The notes: a model not told the origin generated them from the letters alone. Shown: positions 1 to 6,289, counted from the first letter of the stretch. The stretch: 16,172 bases of DNA from Oscillospiraceae bacterium (GCA_016292445.1 JAEDIN010000025.1:1-16172), one strand, 5' to 3'. A program made the numbers and translations.

Positions 1-37
1 AAAAAAGGGAAAGACAATATTGAATTGTCTTTCCCTT
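1..37 (-). terminator. Rho-independent terminator of rpsO
   Basis: Positions 5-18 and 24-37 are a perfect 14-bp inverted repeat with a 5-nt loop. Read on the minus strand, the stem is followed by a run of U from positions 6 to 1. It lies 33 bases after the rpsO stop codon. The plus-strand side has A rather than T after the stem, so it acts for minus-strand transcription. Confidence 0.9.
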
Positions 38-70
38 AAAAAACCTTCATACCCCTCGGAAGTGCCGGAC

Positions 71-337
71 TTACTTACGGATGCCCAGCTTTGCAATGAT
101 TGCACGGTAACGCTCGATGTCCTTCTTAGCAAGGTAGTCGAGCAGACGACGACGCTTACCTACCATCTTGTACATACCCAGACGGCTGTGGTCGTCGTTG
201 GGATGAACCTTGAGGTGAGCGGTGAGCTGCTTAATGCGCTCGGTGAGGATAGCGATCTGAACCTCGGGTGAGCCGGTGTCGGACTCATGGGTCTTGTTGG
301 CTTCAATAACTGTGGTCTTCTGGTCTTTGGTAATCAT
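71..337 (-). CDS. rpsO: 30S ribosomal protein S15
   Basis: The 88-residue product is the normal length for S15, a primary 16S rRNA-binding protein of the small-subunit platform. The family signature is clear: an N-terminal HESDTGSPEVQIA segment, then the HPNDDHSRLGMYKMVGKRRR region that contacts rRNA, ending in LGIRK. The reading frame is open further upstream, but the ATG at 337 is the right start: it is preceded by the ribosome binding site AAAGGGG at about 7 nt, and homologous S15 proteins begin MITKD or similar. The gene has its own promoter (430-458) and terminator (1-37), so it is probably a single-gene unit. In many bacteria S15 represses its own mRNA through the leader, and this leader has a helix that covers the ribosome binding site (see 347-394). 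Confidence 0.97.
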   Translation of the reverse strand: MITKDQKTTVIEANKTHESDTGSPEVQIAILTERIKQLTAHLKVHPNDDHSRLGMYKMVGKRRRLLDYLAKKDIERYRAIIAKLGIRK

Positions 338-346
338 TATGATACC

Positions 347-394
347 CCTTTCATGTTTTTTATATTCCCAATGCCTAAGTAAAGGGATGAAAGG
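347..394 (-). promoter_or_regulatory. rpsO leader helix that sequesters the ribosome binding site
   Basis: In the mRNA, CCUUUCAU (394 to 387) is perfectly complementary to AUGAAAGG (354 to 347), which overlaps the rpsO Shine-Dalgarno sequence AAAGGGG. The loop of about 32 nt contains CCC and GGG runs that could make an inner stem. A structured leader controlling translation is expected for S15 autoregulation, but I cannot assign it to a particular described S15 leader class. The pairing is seen directly; the regulatory role is inferred. Confidence 0.5.
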
Positions 395-429
395 TCTCCC
401 GAATACTGAGGTCACGGGCAAGCTTTGAT

Positions 430-458
430 ATATTACCACTATTGCCTTGATTTGTAAA
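430..458 (-). promoter_or_regulatory. Sigma-A-type promoter of rpsO
   Basis: On the minus strand TTTACA (458-453) is separated by exactly 17 bp from TAATAT (435-430). Transcription would start near 423, giving a leader of about 85 nt before the rpsO ATG. Confidence 0.6.
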
Positions 459-475
459 GGGTTTTTCGATTTTTT

Positions 476-1012
476 TTACAACGAAGGCACAAAGCCGCGC
501 AGAACATCGCTCATGAGAGTCGTGCTTGCGCCGCCGGTCATGTACACGCACCATGTAACGCCGTCGGTAAAGCAGTAGTAGACACCCTCGGACTTGTCAT
601 TTGTCAGATAAAAGCATATGGGGCCTCCGGCAGAGGTCGCACCGTCGCCGGTCACCGACCAATCGGTGTGAACGCCGGAAATGCTCTCGTCAAGGGCATC
701 GGTGTGCGCTGCACGCACGGTGTAATCCCTGCCGTCGAGCTTAAAGCTCATCTCGTAGACGGTGGTATCGCTGTCAATGACGCTGCAATGCACATCCTGC
801 GCACCCATGGGCATGACAAAGGTCAGACCGCTCTCGGTGCATAGCTCCTCGGCATTTACCTCGCGTACGGGGTTCGGGATTTTGGCAGTTATCTCGGGAG
901 TTTCGTCAACAACGGGCTTGTCCGAATAGGTTATCGGCTGCGTGGCGTGCGAGCAGGCACACAGGGCAAAAATGCAGACAAGCGCAAGTAAAACAGCCAT
1001 CAGCTTTTTCAT
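476..1012 (-). CDS. Small secreted lipoprotein, function unknown
   Basis: This 178-residue protein begins with a classic bacterial lipoprotein signal: MKK, a hydrophobic stretch (residues 4-19), and a lipobox ending in LCAC, with Cys20 the likely lipidated residue. A short acidic and proline-containing linker (about 30-50) follows, then a compact domain of alternating beta-type segments. Two cysteines in the mature part (C147 region and the WCVYM segment) could pair. I do not recognise the family; it resembles small DUF-type lipoproteins of clostridia that have a DUF4367-like fold, but I cannot assign it. The ATG at 1012 has an AAAGGA ribosome binding site 9-10 nt upstream and a candidate promoter at 1045-1073. 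No terminator is visible between it and rpsO, so read-through into rpsO is possible. Confidence 0.8.
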   Translation of the reverse strand: MKKLMAVLLALVCIFALCACSHATQPITYSDKPVVDETPEITAKIPNPVREVNAEELCTESGLTFVMPMGAQDVHCSVIDSDTTVYEMSFKLDGRDYTVRAAHTDALDESISGVHTDWSVTGDGATSAGGPICFYLTNDKSEGVYYCFTDGVTWCVYMTGGASTTLMSDVLRGFVPSL

Positions 1013-1044
1013 GCCATTGCGTCCTTTCTTTTGTGTTTATTCCA

Positions 1045-1073
1045 TTTATAATATGAACAGAGCAAAAAATCAA
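1045..1073 (-). promoter_or_regulatory. Candidate sigma-A promoter of the lipoprotein gene
   Basis: Read on the minus strand, TTGATT (1073-1068) and TATAAA (1050-1045) are 17 bp apart, 33 bases before the lipoprotein start codon. Confidence 0.5.
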
Positions 1074-1087
1074 TAAATTTCATGCGG

Positions 1088-1116
1088 TTGAATTATGACT
1101 GACGCTGTGATAGAAT
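1088..1116 (+). promoter_or_regulatory. Candidate sigma-A promoter of the yfbR cluster
   Basis: TTGAAT (1088-1093) and TAGAAT (1111-1116) are separated by 17 bp and lie 28 bases before the yfbR start codon. It is divergent from the lipoprotein promoter, about 15 bp away. Confidence 0.55.
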
Positions 1117-1144
1117 ATCGAAAAAAAGAAACGGGTAAGCTGTT

Positions 1145-1732
1145 ATGGACAACAATTTCTTCGCGCTGATCTCCAGAATGCGCTATATCGAGCGTTGGAG
1201 CCTTATGCGCAATTCAATACACGAAAATATTCAGGAGCACAGCCACATGGTCGCCGTCATCGCCCATGCGCTGGGCGTTATCCGCCGCGATGTGTTCGGC
1301 GTTGCCTGCGATGCAGACGCCTGCGCAACGGTCGCGCTGTACCACGATGCAAGCGAAATCCTCACCGGCGATCTGCCCACACCGATAAAGTATCACGACG
1401 ATGAGATTATGAGCGCATACAGAAAAGTGGAGCAAATCGCCTCGGAAAAGCTGCTTAATATGCTGCCTGTGGAGCTCAGAGGAGCGTTTGAACCTATCTT
1501 AACCGGAGATGTGGTAAAAGAGCTTCATCCGATAGTCAAGGCTGCGGATAAAATGAGCGCATATATCAAATGCATCGAGGAGCGCAAGGCGGGCAACAAC
1601 GAGTTTGCCTCCGCGGAAAAGCAGACGCTCGAGGCACTGCACGGTTATAACCTGCCCGAGGTGGAGTATTTTATCGAGCATTTCATTCCGGCATTTGAAA
1701 AAACTCTTGACGAGCTGGGGAGCATAGGCTGA
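1145..1732 (+). CDS. yfbR: 5'-deoxynucleotidase, YfbR family (HD domain)
   Basis: The 195-residue product matches E. coli YfbR in length and along its whole length. YfbR is a metal-dependent HD-domain phosphatase that removes phosphate from deoxyribonucleoside 5'-monophosphates. Visible signatures are the substrate-contacting Arg17-Trp18 in IERWSLMRN, metal ligand His32 in QEHS, the His67-Asp68 pair in YHDASE followed by the family motif LTGDLPTP, and the fourth ligand Asp135 in KAADK. The segment LKCLEE/YIKCIEERKAGNNEF near residue 145 is also typical. It is the first gene of an overlapping cluster: its TGA shares one base with the ATG of the next gene. The ribosome binding site before 1145 is weak (ACGGGTAAG). 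A role in nucleotide-pool turnover is known for the family; its link to the following genes is only positional. Confidence 0.93.
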   Translation: MDNNFFALISRMRYIERWSLMRNSIHENIQEHSHMVAVIAHALGVIRRDVFGVACDADACATVALYHDASEILTGDLPTPIKYHDDEIMSAYRKVEQIASEKLLNMLPVELRGAFEPILTGDVVKELHPIVKAADKMSAYIKCIEERKAGNNEFASAEKQTLEALHGYNLPEVEYFIEHFIPAFEKTLDELGSIG

Positions 1733-1938
1733 TGGAAAACTCAAAGCTGCAGAGAATCAACGAGCTTGCGCACATTGCAAAGCAGCGCGAGCTGACGGCG
1801 GAGGAGATCGCGGAAAGAGACATTCTGCGCAAGGAATATATCGCCGAGTGGCGCGAGGGTGCCCGGCAGGTGCTCGACAATACATATATCCTGACCCCCG
1901 ACGGCAAAAAGCATAAGCTGCAAAGAAAAGACAAATGA
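1732..1938 (+). CDS. DUF896 / UPF0291 family protein (YnzC-like)
   Basis: This 68-residue protein shows the DUF896 pattern: an N-terminal RINELA helix, an ELTAEEIAERDILRKEYI segment matching the second helix, and the short tail containing ILTPDGKKHKL. The Bacillus subtilis member YnzC is a small helical-hairpin protein with an unsettled function and weak links to the SOS response. Its ATG overlaps the TGA of yfbR by one base (TGATG), and its own TGA overlaps the ATG of the permease gene by four bases (ATGA), so translation of all three is probably coupled. Confidence 0.9.
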   Translation: MENSKLQRINELAHIAKQRELTAEEIAERDILRKEYIAEWREGARQVLDNTYILTPDGKKHKLQRKDK

Positions 1939-2873
1939 GCGATTTTGTCGTATGCGTAAACGCCGTTTTGCCCCTGTTTATCATAATGGGGCTGGGCTAT
2001 GCGGCACGCAGGCTCGGCGCGATAAGGCGCGAGGATGTGCCGAGGCTTAATAAAATGGCGTTCAGGTTTTTCCTGCCTGTGCTGCTGTTTTATAATATTT
2101 ATACCTCCGATCTGTCGAGTGCGGTGCAGCCAAAGCTGCTCCTGTTTGCGGCAGTCTGTGTGCTGTGCCTCTACGGGCTGAGCTTCGGCTATGTGCTCAT
2201 GACCGAGAAAAGCAGCGATAAGCGCGGCGTCATGATACAGGGCATTTACCGCTCAAACTTTGTCATCATGGGCATACCGTTGGCAAAGCAGCTCGTTCAG
2301 GGCGCGGATCTCGGCTGCGTGGTCATGTTGGTTTCGGTCGTTGTGCCTATGTACAATGTGCTCGCGGTAATAACGCTGGAGCTGTTTAACGGCAAAAAGC
2401 CGAGCGTGGGCAGGCTGCTGCTGGATATTCTGAAAAATCCGCTTATCATCGGCATTGTGGCCGGTATTCTGACGCTGCTTTTGGGAATAAAGCTGCCCGC
2501 GGTGATAGAATCCGCCGCTGAGCAGATCGGCCATGCGGCAAGTCCGCTGATGCTGTTTCTTCTGGGCGCGTTTTTTGAGCTCAGGGGTCTCGGTGCGTAT
2601 CGGAAGGAGCTGGCAACGGCTTGTATCGGCAGGCTCATAGCTGCGCCGGCAATATTCCTGTCGGCGGCGGTCATGTGCGGTATCAGAGGCGTTGCCCTTG
2701 CCGCGATGATAGCCATATTCGGCTCACCGACGGCGATATCCTCGTTTACGATGGTGCAGCAGATGGGCGGCGACGATGTTCTGGCAGGGGATATTGTGGT
2801 TCTGACAAATGCGCTTAGCTGTCTGACCATGTTCGGCTGGGCGTTTGTGCTCAAAAGCCTCGGATTGTTCTGA
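1935..2873 (+). CDS. AEC-family (auxin efflux carrier type) membrane permease
   Basis: The 312-residue product is an integral membrane protein with about ten hydrophobic segments in two halves, the size and layout of the Mem_trans/AEC family. Typical features are the N-terminal GLGYAARRLG after the first helix, RLNKMAFRFFLPVLLFYNIY in the second, and the C-terminal half with ILKNPLIIGIVAG, followed by a SAAEQIGHAASPLMLFLLGAF helix and a final hairpin containing the segment IAIFGSPTAISSF. Bacterial members include malate and other organic-acid permeases; the substrate cannot be read from sequence. Translation is probably coupled to the preceding gene by the ATGA overlap. No terminator is seen before the next promoter at 2902. 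Confidence 0.88.
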   Translation: MSDFVVCVNAVLPLFIIMGLGYAARRLGAIRREDVPRLNKMAFRFFLPVLLFYNIYTSDLSSAVQPKLLLFAAVCVLCLYGLSFGYVLMTEKSSDKRGVMIQGIYRSNFVIMGIPLAKQLVQGADLGCVVMLVSVVVPMYNVLAVITLELFNGKKPSVGRLLLDILKNPLIIGIVAGILTLLLGIKLPAVIESAAEQIGHAASPLMLFLLGAFFELRGLGAYRKELATACIGRLIAAPAIFLSAAVMCGIRGVALAAMIAIFGSPTAISSFTMVQQMGGDDVLAGDIVVLTNALSCLTMFGWAFVLKSLGLF

Positions 2874-2901
2874 AAAAGCAGATAAAATCAAAGAAAAATG
2901 C

Positions 2902-2930
2902 TTGACCTTAAGTCTTGACTATGGTATATT
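2902..2930 (+). promoter_or_regulatory. Sigma-A-type promoter of the rpmG-secE-nusG-rplK-rplA operon
   Basis: TTGACC (2902-2907), a 17-bp spacer and TATATT (2925-2930) make a strong promoter 28 bases after the permease stop codon. Transcription would start near 2937, leaving a leader of about 130 nt before rpmG. Confidence 0.65.
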
Positions 2931-2936
2931 CATTAT

Positions 2937-3065
2937 TACCTGTCGGATGAGAGGTCTTTTTTCGTGCGCATTTTTTGCGTGGGAGGGAGGATTTTTTCAC
3001 CCCATACAGGGAGGCAAATGTCCGCACCGTAACGCGGATAAATAATATAGGAGGTGCCGAAAAGT
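2937..3065 (+). promoter_or_regulatory. Long 5' leader of the rpmG operon
   Basis: The leader has several T runs and G-rich blocks, including CGTGGGAGG at 2978-2986 and GGGAGGATTT at 2985-2994. The latter 10-mer recurs in the L1-operator-like motif before rplA (4504-4513). A short hairpin TCCGC/GCGGA is visible near 3021-3038. The rpmG ribosome binding site is GGAGGT about 10 nt before the ATG. No leader peptide with its own good ribosome binding site is visible. A regulatory function is inferred only. Confidence 0.35.
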
Positions 3066-3224
3066 ATGGCTGACAACAGAGTCAAAATCACCTTGAGATG
3101 TGACGAGTGCAAGCAGAGAAACTACAATACGGTCAAGAATAAGAAGAATACTTCCGATCGTCTTGAACGCAGTAAGTATTGCCCCTTCTGCAGAAAGCAC
3201 ACCAAGCATGTCGAGACCAAGTAA
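3066..3224 (+). CDS. rpmG: 50S ribosomal protein L33 (zinc-binding form)
   Basis: The 52-residue protein starts MADNRVKITLRCDECKQRNY and has two CxxC pairs, Cys12-Cys15 and Cys39-Cys42. It is therefore the zinc-binding C+ paralogue of L33 rather than the zinc-free form induced under zinc starvation. Other family marks are NKKNT in the middle and YCPFCRKHTKHVETK at the end. Its place directly before secE is the usual one in Firmicutes. It has a good GGAGGT ribosome binding site; secE begins 24 bases after its stop. Confidence 0.95.
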   Translation: MADNRVKITLRCDECKQRNYNTVKNKKNTSDRLERSKYCPFCRKHTKHVETK

Positions 3225-3248
3225 CTTTCTGAAAGGATGAGTGCAAAA

Positions 3249-3518
3249 ATGGCTGAAGAAAAGAAAAACGCTGCAACTGCCAAGAACACGAACGCCGTCA
3301 AGAAAGAAGATAAGAAGCTTGGTTTCTTCCAGCGCATCGGCAAATGGTTCCGCGATATGAAGAGCGAACTTAAAAAGGTCGTATGGCCTACGCCGAAGCA
3401 GCTTGCCCAGAACACCGGTATAGCACTTGTCGTTATGGCAATTGCCGCCGTTATCCTGTTTGCCTTCGATAAGGGCGCAGGTGCGGCAGTCAACGCCATC
3501 TTCGAGCTTGCAGGTTGA
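3249..3518 (+). CDS. secE: Preprotein translocase subunit SecE
   Basis: The product is 89 residues with a lysine-rich N-terminal half, the conserved amphipathic SecE motif KSELKKVVWPT (about residues 38-48), and one membrane helix (TGIALVVMAIAAVILFAF). SecE clamps SecY in the plasma-membrane Sec channel. An in-frame ATG exists at 3237, but it overlaps the ribosome binding site GAAAGGA (3231-3237). The ATG at 3249 sits 11 nt after that site and is the better start. The nusG start lies 5 bases after the secE stop. Confidence 0.94.
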   Translation: MAEEKKNAATAKNTNAVKKEDKKLGFFQRIGKWFRDMKSELKKVVWPTPKQLAQNTGIALVVMAIAAVILFAFDKGAGAAVNAIFELAG

Positions 3519-3523
3519 CGACT

Positions 3524-4048
3524 ATGGCAGAGGATGCAAAATGGTATGTGATCCATACCTATTCCGGGTATGAGAACGCAGTTGCTGCCGCCATTATGAA
3601 GGCAGCGGAAAACCGCAATATGACGGATCTGATCCACGAGGTAAACATCCCCATGGAAACAGTCACCGAGTTCACCGACGCCGGCGAAAAGACCGTTGAG
3701 CGTAAGGTGTTCCCCGGCTATGTGCTGTGCAAGATGGTGCTTACCGATGAGAGCTGGCATCTTATCCACAATGTTCGCGGCGCAACGGGCTTCGTAGGCT
3801 CGGGCGGCAAGGCCGTTCCCCTCACGGAGCAGGAAATATATGATCTGGGCGTTGAGCGTCATGAGATCGTCACGGGATACGGTGTCGGTGATAATGTCAA
3901 GGTCATCGACGGTCCTCTTGCAGGCTTTAACGGCGTTGTCGAAGAGCTTGAGCCCGAGAAGGACAGAGTCCGCGTCGTCGTTTCCATGTTCGGCAGGGAA
4001 ACTCCTGTTGACCTTAACCTCGACCAGGTCGAAGAAATTAATGATTGA
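3524..4048 (+). CDS. nusG: Transcription termination/antitermination factor NusG
   Basis: The 174-residue product has the NusG N-terminal domain, beginning AKWYVIHTYSGYENAV and including VFPGYVLCKMVL and RGATGFVGSGGKAVPLT. The C-terminal KOW domain follows, with VGDNVKVIDGPLAGFNGVVEE and the closing beta segments. NusG binds RNA polymerase and controls pausing and Rho or ribosome coupling. A TTG at 3515 is in frame, but the AGG ribosome binding site lies right against it; the ATG at 3524 has correct spacing and gives the usual family length. The gene follows secE as in most bacteria. Confidence 0.96.
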   Translation: MAEDAKWYVIHTYSGYENAVAAAIMKAAENRNMTDLIHEVNIPMETVTEFTDAGEKTVERKVFPGYVLCKMVLTDESWHLIHNVRGATGFVGSGGKAVPLTEQEIYDLGVERHEIVTGYGVGDNVKVIDGPLAGFNGVVEELEPEKDRVRVVVSMFGRETPVDLNLDQVEEIND

Positions 4049-4067
4049 AAGAAAGAGGTGCTGAATA

Positions 4068-4493
4068 ATGGCACAGAAAATAGTTGGCTATGTCAGATTC
4101 CAGGTTCCCGCAGGAAAGGCAACTCCGGCTCCCCCTGTAGGTCCCGCACTTGGTCAGTACGGCGTAAATATCGGCCAGTTCACCAAGGATTTTAACGAAC
4201 GCACTAAGGGCGACATGGGAATGATGATCCCCGTCGTCATCACCGTTTACTCCGACCGCAGCTTCACCTTTATCACCAAGACTCCCCCCGCAGCACTGCT
4301 GATAAAGAAGGCTTGCGGCATCGAGACCGCTTCCGGCGTCCCCCAGAGAGACAAGGTTGCAACCATCAGCAAGGAAGACCTTCGCAAAATCGCAGAGCAG
4401 AAGATGCCCGACCTCAACTGCACCGACATTGAGTCTGCAATGAGCATGATCGCCGGCACCTGCCGTTCTATGGGCGTAGTCGTAGGCGACTGA
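4068..4493 (+). CDS. rplK: 50S ribosomal protein L11
   Basis: The 141-residue length is standard. The N-terminal domain contains the conserved proline-rich PAPPVGPALGQYGVNIGQF, site of thiopeptide sensitivity in the 23S GTPase-centre complex. The C-terminal RNA-binding domain includes TKTPPAALLIKKACG and ends in AGTCRSMGVVV. The ribosome binding site AGAGGTG precedes the ATG by about 8 nt. L11 sits at the base of the L10-L12 stalk and works in factor-dependent GTP hydrolysis. It is cotranscribed with rplA downstream. Confidence 0.97.
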   Translation: MAQKIVGYVRFQVPAGKATPAPPVGPALGQYGVNIGQFTKDFNERTKGDMGMMIPVVITVYSDRSFTFITKTPPAALLIKKACGIETASGVPQRDKVATISKEDLRKIAEQKMPDLNCTDIESAMSMIAGTCRSMGVVVGD

Positions 4494-4501
4494 TCGTCCC
4501 C

Positions 4502-4532
4502 GTGGGAGGATTTATCCATCCGACGAACCACA
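4502..4532 (+). promoter_or_regulatory. Probable L1 autoregulatory site in the rplK-rplA spacer
   Basis: The spacer mRNA contains GUGGGAGGAUUU, a short GGA/UCC stem and a closing CCAC that can pair with the first GUGG. Its arrangement, a GUGGGAG block and an ACCAC block bracketing a small hairpin just before the rplA ribosome binding site, resembles the L1-binding mRNA motifs described for ribosomal L1 operons, which mimic the 23S L1 site. The assignment is by resemblance from memory, not by alignment. Confidence 0.5.
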
Positions 4533-4551
4533 ATATTAGGAGGAAACGAAA

Positions 4552-5244
4552 TTGTTTAGAGGTAAAAATTATAAAGAGAGCGCAAAGCTCGTTGATAAGC
4601 AGGCCCTCTATGATCCCATGGAGGCATTCGGCCTGGTAATAAAGGCAAGCAAGGCAAAGTTCGACGAGACCGTCGAGCTGCATGTAAAGCTCGGTGTTGA
4701 CGGCCGTCACGCCGACCAGCAGGTCCGCGGCGCAATCGTTCTGCCCAACGGCACCGGCAAGTCTGTCCGCGTCCTCGTCTTCTGCAAGGAAGAGCGCAAG
4801 GAAGAAGCACTTGCAGCAGGCGCTGATTACGCCGGCGGAATGGATCTCGTTGAAAAGATTCAGAAGGAAAACTGGTTTGAGTTCGATACCGTTATCGCCA
4901 CTCCCGACATGATGGGTACCGTTGGCCGTCTCGGTAAGATCCTCGGACCCAAGGGCCTCATGCCCTCGCCCAAGGCAGGCACCGTAACCCCGAACATCAC
5001 TCAGGCTGTCAAGGAATCCAAGGCAGGTAAGGTTGAGTACCGTCTGGACAAGACCAACATCATCCACTGCCCCATCGGCAAGGTATCCTTCGGCGCAGAC
5101 AAGCTGTATGAAAACTATGCGGCTCTCATCGGCGCCATCATCAAGGCAAAGCCCGCAGCGGCAAAGGGCCAGTACATCAAGTCCTGCGTCACCGCTTCCA
5201 CCATGGGCCCCGGCGTCAAGATCAACGCTCAGAAGCAGCTTTAA
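4552..5244 (+). CDS. rplA: 50S ribosomal protein L1
   Basis: The 230-residue product is normal for L1. Diagnostic segments are VELHVKLGVDGRHADQQVRG in the first half, VLVFCKEERKEEA, VIATPDMMGTVGRLGKILGP, then GLMPSPKAGTVTP and the C-terminal SCVTASTMGPGVKIN. L1 forms the mobile stalk that handles exit-site tRNA and often represses its own operon. The start is a TTG: it has a perfect AGGAGG (4538-4543) 8 nt upstream, and MFRGKNYKESAKLVDK is the usual N terminus. The gene is the last of the operon here. rplJ and rplL normally follow but are replaced by the non-coding element beginning 7 bases after its stop. Confidence 0.96.
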   Translation: MFRGKNYKESAKLVDKQALYDPMEAFGLVIKASKAKFDETVELHVKLGVDGRHADQQVRGAIVLPNGTGKSVRVLVFCKEERKEEALAAGADYAGGMDLVEKIQKENWFEFDTVIATPDMMGTVGRLGKILGPKGLMPSPKAGTVTPNITQAVKESKAGKVEYRLDKTNIIHCPIGKVSFGADKLYENYAALIGAIIKAKPAAAKGQYIKSCVTASTMGPGVKINAQKQL

Positions 5245-5250
5245 TTCTTC

Positions 5251-5537
5251 GCGGTCGGCACTATATAGGAAAGAACCGGTTTTGAGCGGCTCTTTTCCGC
5301 CCATACTGCATAAAAATTTCCGGTAATACACCAAGTATTGCCGGAAATTTTTATTTTGTCTAAGCTGACGAGAGCCGGACACCTATCGGTTTTGGCAGGC
5401 TGCTTTCCGCTCATGCTGCGTTAAAGCTCTTGGAAATACGCATGGGTATTCCCTGCAAGCTTTGCCTTGCTCAAAACTGCAAGCGCCCTGAGAAAAGTTT
5501 TTCTCAGGGCGGATATTTCCTATATAGTACCGACCGC
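5251..5537. repeat. 287-bp structured non-coding element with terminal inverted repeats
   Basis: The ends, 5251-5272 and 5516-5537, are 22-bp inverted repeats matching at 21 of 22 positions (5' end GCGGTCGGCACTATATAGG). The single mismatch is C5259 against A5529, a G-U pair if the minus strand is transcribed. Inside, a block starting CGGTTTTG occurs twice in direct orientation at 5277-5329 and 5387-5439, a 110-bp period with roughly 70% identity, both including TTTCCGC-CAT-CTGC. Each copy leads into a hairpin ending in GTATT. A third hairpin, CGCCCTGAGAAA/TTTCTCAGGGCG, is at 5484-5511. An inner inverted pair TTTTGAGC/GCTCAAAA nests within the ends. No reading frame is convincing and no target-site duplication is visible. 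It could be a MITE-like mobile repeat or a structured RNA. Confidence 0.7.
5312..5360 (+). terminator. Hairpin that probably terminates the rplA operon
   Basis: Positions 5312-5329 and 5335-5352 form an 18-bp stem with one G-U pair and a 5-nt loop, followed by TATTTTGTC. It is the first terminator-like structure after rplA, and it lies inside the structured element. The other strand also has a U-rich exit (AATTTTTATGC), so it may work in both directions. Confidence 0.6.
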
Positions 5538-5719
5538 ATAGGGGTGCTCCTGTTTTAGTGCGGCATATAGCACCGCGTGTGTTGATGCGCAGTAAAACGA
5601 TGCGATTCGAGCCGATTGGTGCCGGTTCGACAAAATTATGTAACTGTTATGCTGTAAAATCAGTCTGAAACACAAGGGTTTTAAACACTTTCAACAGAGT
5701 TTCCAACACATTATGTAAA
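5538..5719. other. Non-coding gap between the structured element and the TetR gene
   Basis: Together with the element, this makes a 475-base gene-free stretch. The 5538-5719 part holds no reading frame with a ribosome binding site. It contains a GGTGC/GCACC pairing near 5544-5573 and an AT-rich end. No terminator for the TetR gene is evident. Confidence 0.5.
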
Positions 5720-6289
5720 TCAATCATCCTCAATGAAGCCCAGAATGCCTCTGCTACAATACTTGTCAAGTATCATCGACACTTCCTCGGGCTCTGCCTC
5801 AAGGTCGGTGTCAAACCAGTGCTTCACAATGGTGGTGATGGAGGAAATCAGAAGCATCCTCAAGCAATCGGTTTGTGTTTGCGGAAGATTGCCCACCTTG
5901 CTGAGAACCTCGTTGAGATATGCGTCGGTGTGCGTTGAGATTATTTTCCCGAGGGCATCTCTGTCGCCGTTTTCGCCGGCAAACACTCTGCACAGCTCAC
6001 GGTTTTCTCTGATAAGCTTGAAGGTTTCAATGCTTGAGAGCCTCGTCACTCCCAGCTCGTGCATACGATCCTCAATTGCCTGCACAAGCTCGTCTGCAAG
6101 ACTTCTGCGCAGGTCGAAGGGGTCGGTGTAGTGCGAATAAAAGGTGCCGCGGTTGATGTCGGCGCCCCGGCAGATCTCGGTAACGCTGATTTTTTCGACC
6201 GGCTTTTGCTCAAGCAGGGCAAAAAAGCTCTCTCGGATGGCCTTTTTCGTGTAGCGTACCCGACGGTCTATTTTTATCCTTTCGCTCAT
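5720..6289 (-). CDS. TetR/AcrR-family transcriptional regulator
   Basis: The 189-residue product has the TetR N-terminal DNA-binding domain at about residues 10-60: RYTKKAIRESFFALLEQKP, then KISVTEICRGADINRGTFYSHY, where the recognition helix is INRGTFYSHY. The C-terminal ligand-sensing domain (about 75-185) is all-helical and resembles the TetR_C_8 group common in Firmicutes. The ATG at 6289 follows an AGAGAGGG ribosome binding site at about 7 nt. It is transcribed away from the YkvI-like transporter gene with 157 bases between the starts, so this transporter is the most likely target. The ligand cannot be inferred. Confidence 0.9.
   Translation of the reverse strand: MSERIKIDRRVRYTKKAIRESFFALLEQKPVEKISVTEICRGADINRGTFYSHYTDPFDLRRSLADELVQAIEDRMHELGVTRLSSIETFKLIRENRELCRVFAGENGDRDALGKIISTHTDAYLNEVLSKVGNLPQTQTDCLRMLLISSITTIVKHWFDTDLEAEPEEVSMILDKYCSRGILGFIEDD

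Noticed and set aside
2253..2854. Long antisense frames inside the permease gene
   Set aside because: They are shadows of a well-supported membrane-protein gene; they have no ribosome binding site and no recognisable protein features.
2948..3046. A 32-codon frame in the rpmG leader (MRGLFSCAFFAWEGG start) that could be a leader peptide
   Set aside because: It has no ribosome binding site before its ATG, and its composition follows the T-rich and G-rich leader blocks.
4468..5382. A 304-codon minus-strand frame opposite rplA
   Set aside because: rplA is unmistakable; the opposite frame is open because of its codon bias.
5590..5640. A GGTTCGA sequence resembling a tRNA T-loop
   Set aside because: No T-stem, anticodon arm or acceptor stem pairs around it.
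5670..5715. TTTCAACAGAGTTTCCAACA-like sequence suggesting DnaA boxes or an origin
   Set aside because: It does not match TTATCCACA, is a single short region and has no dnaA or dnaN nearby.
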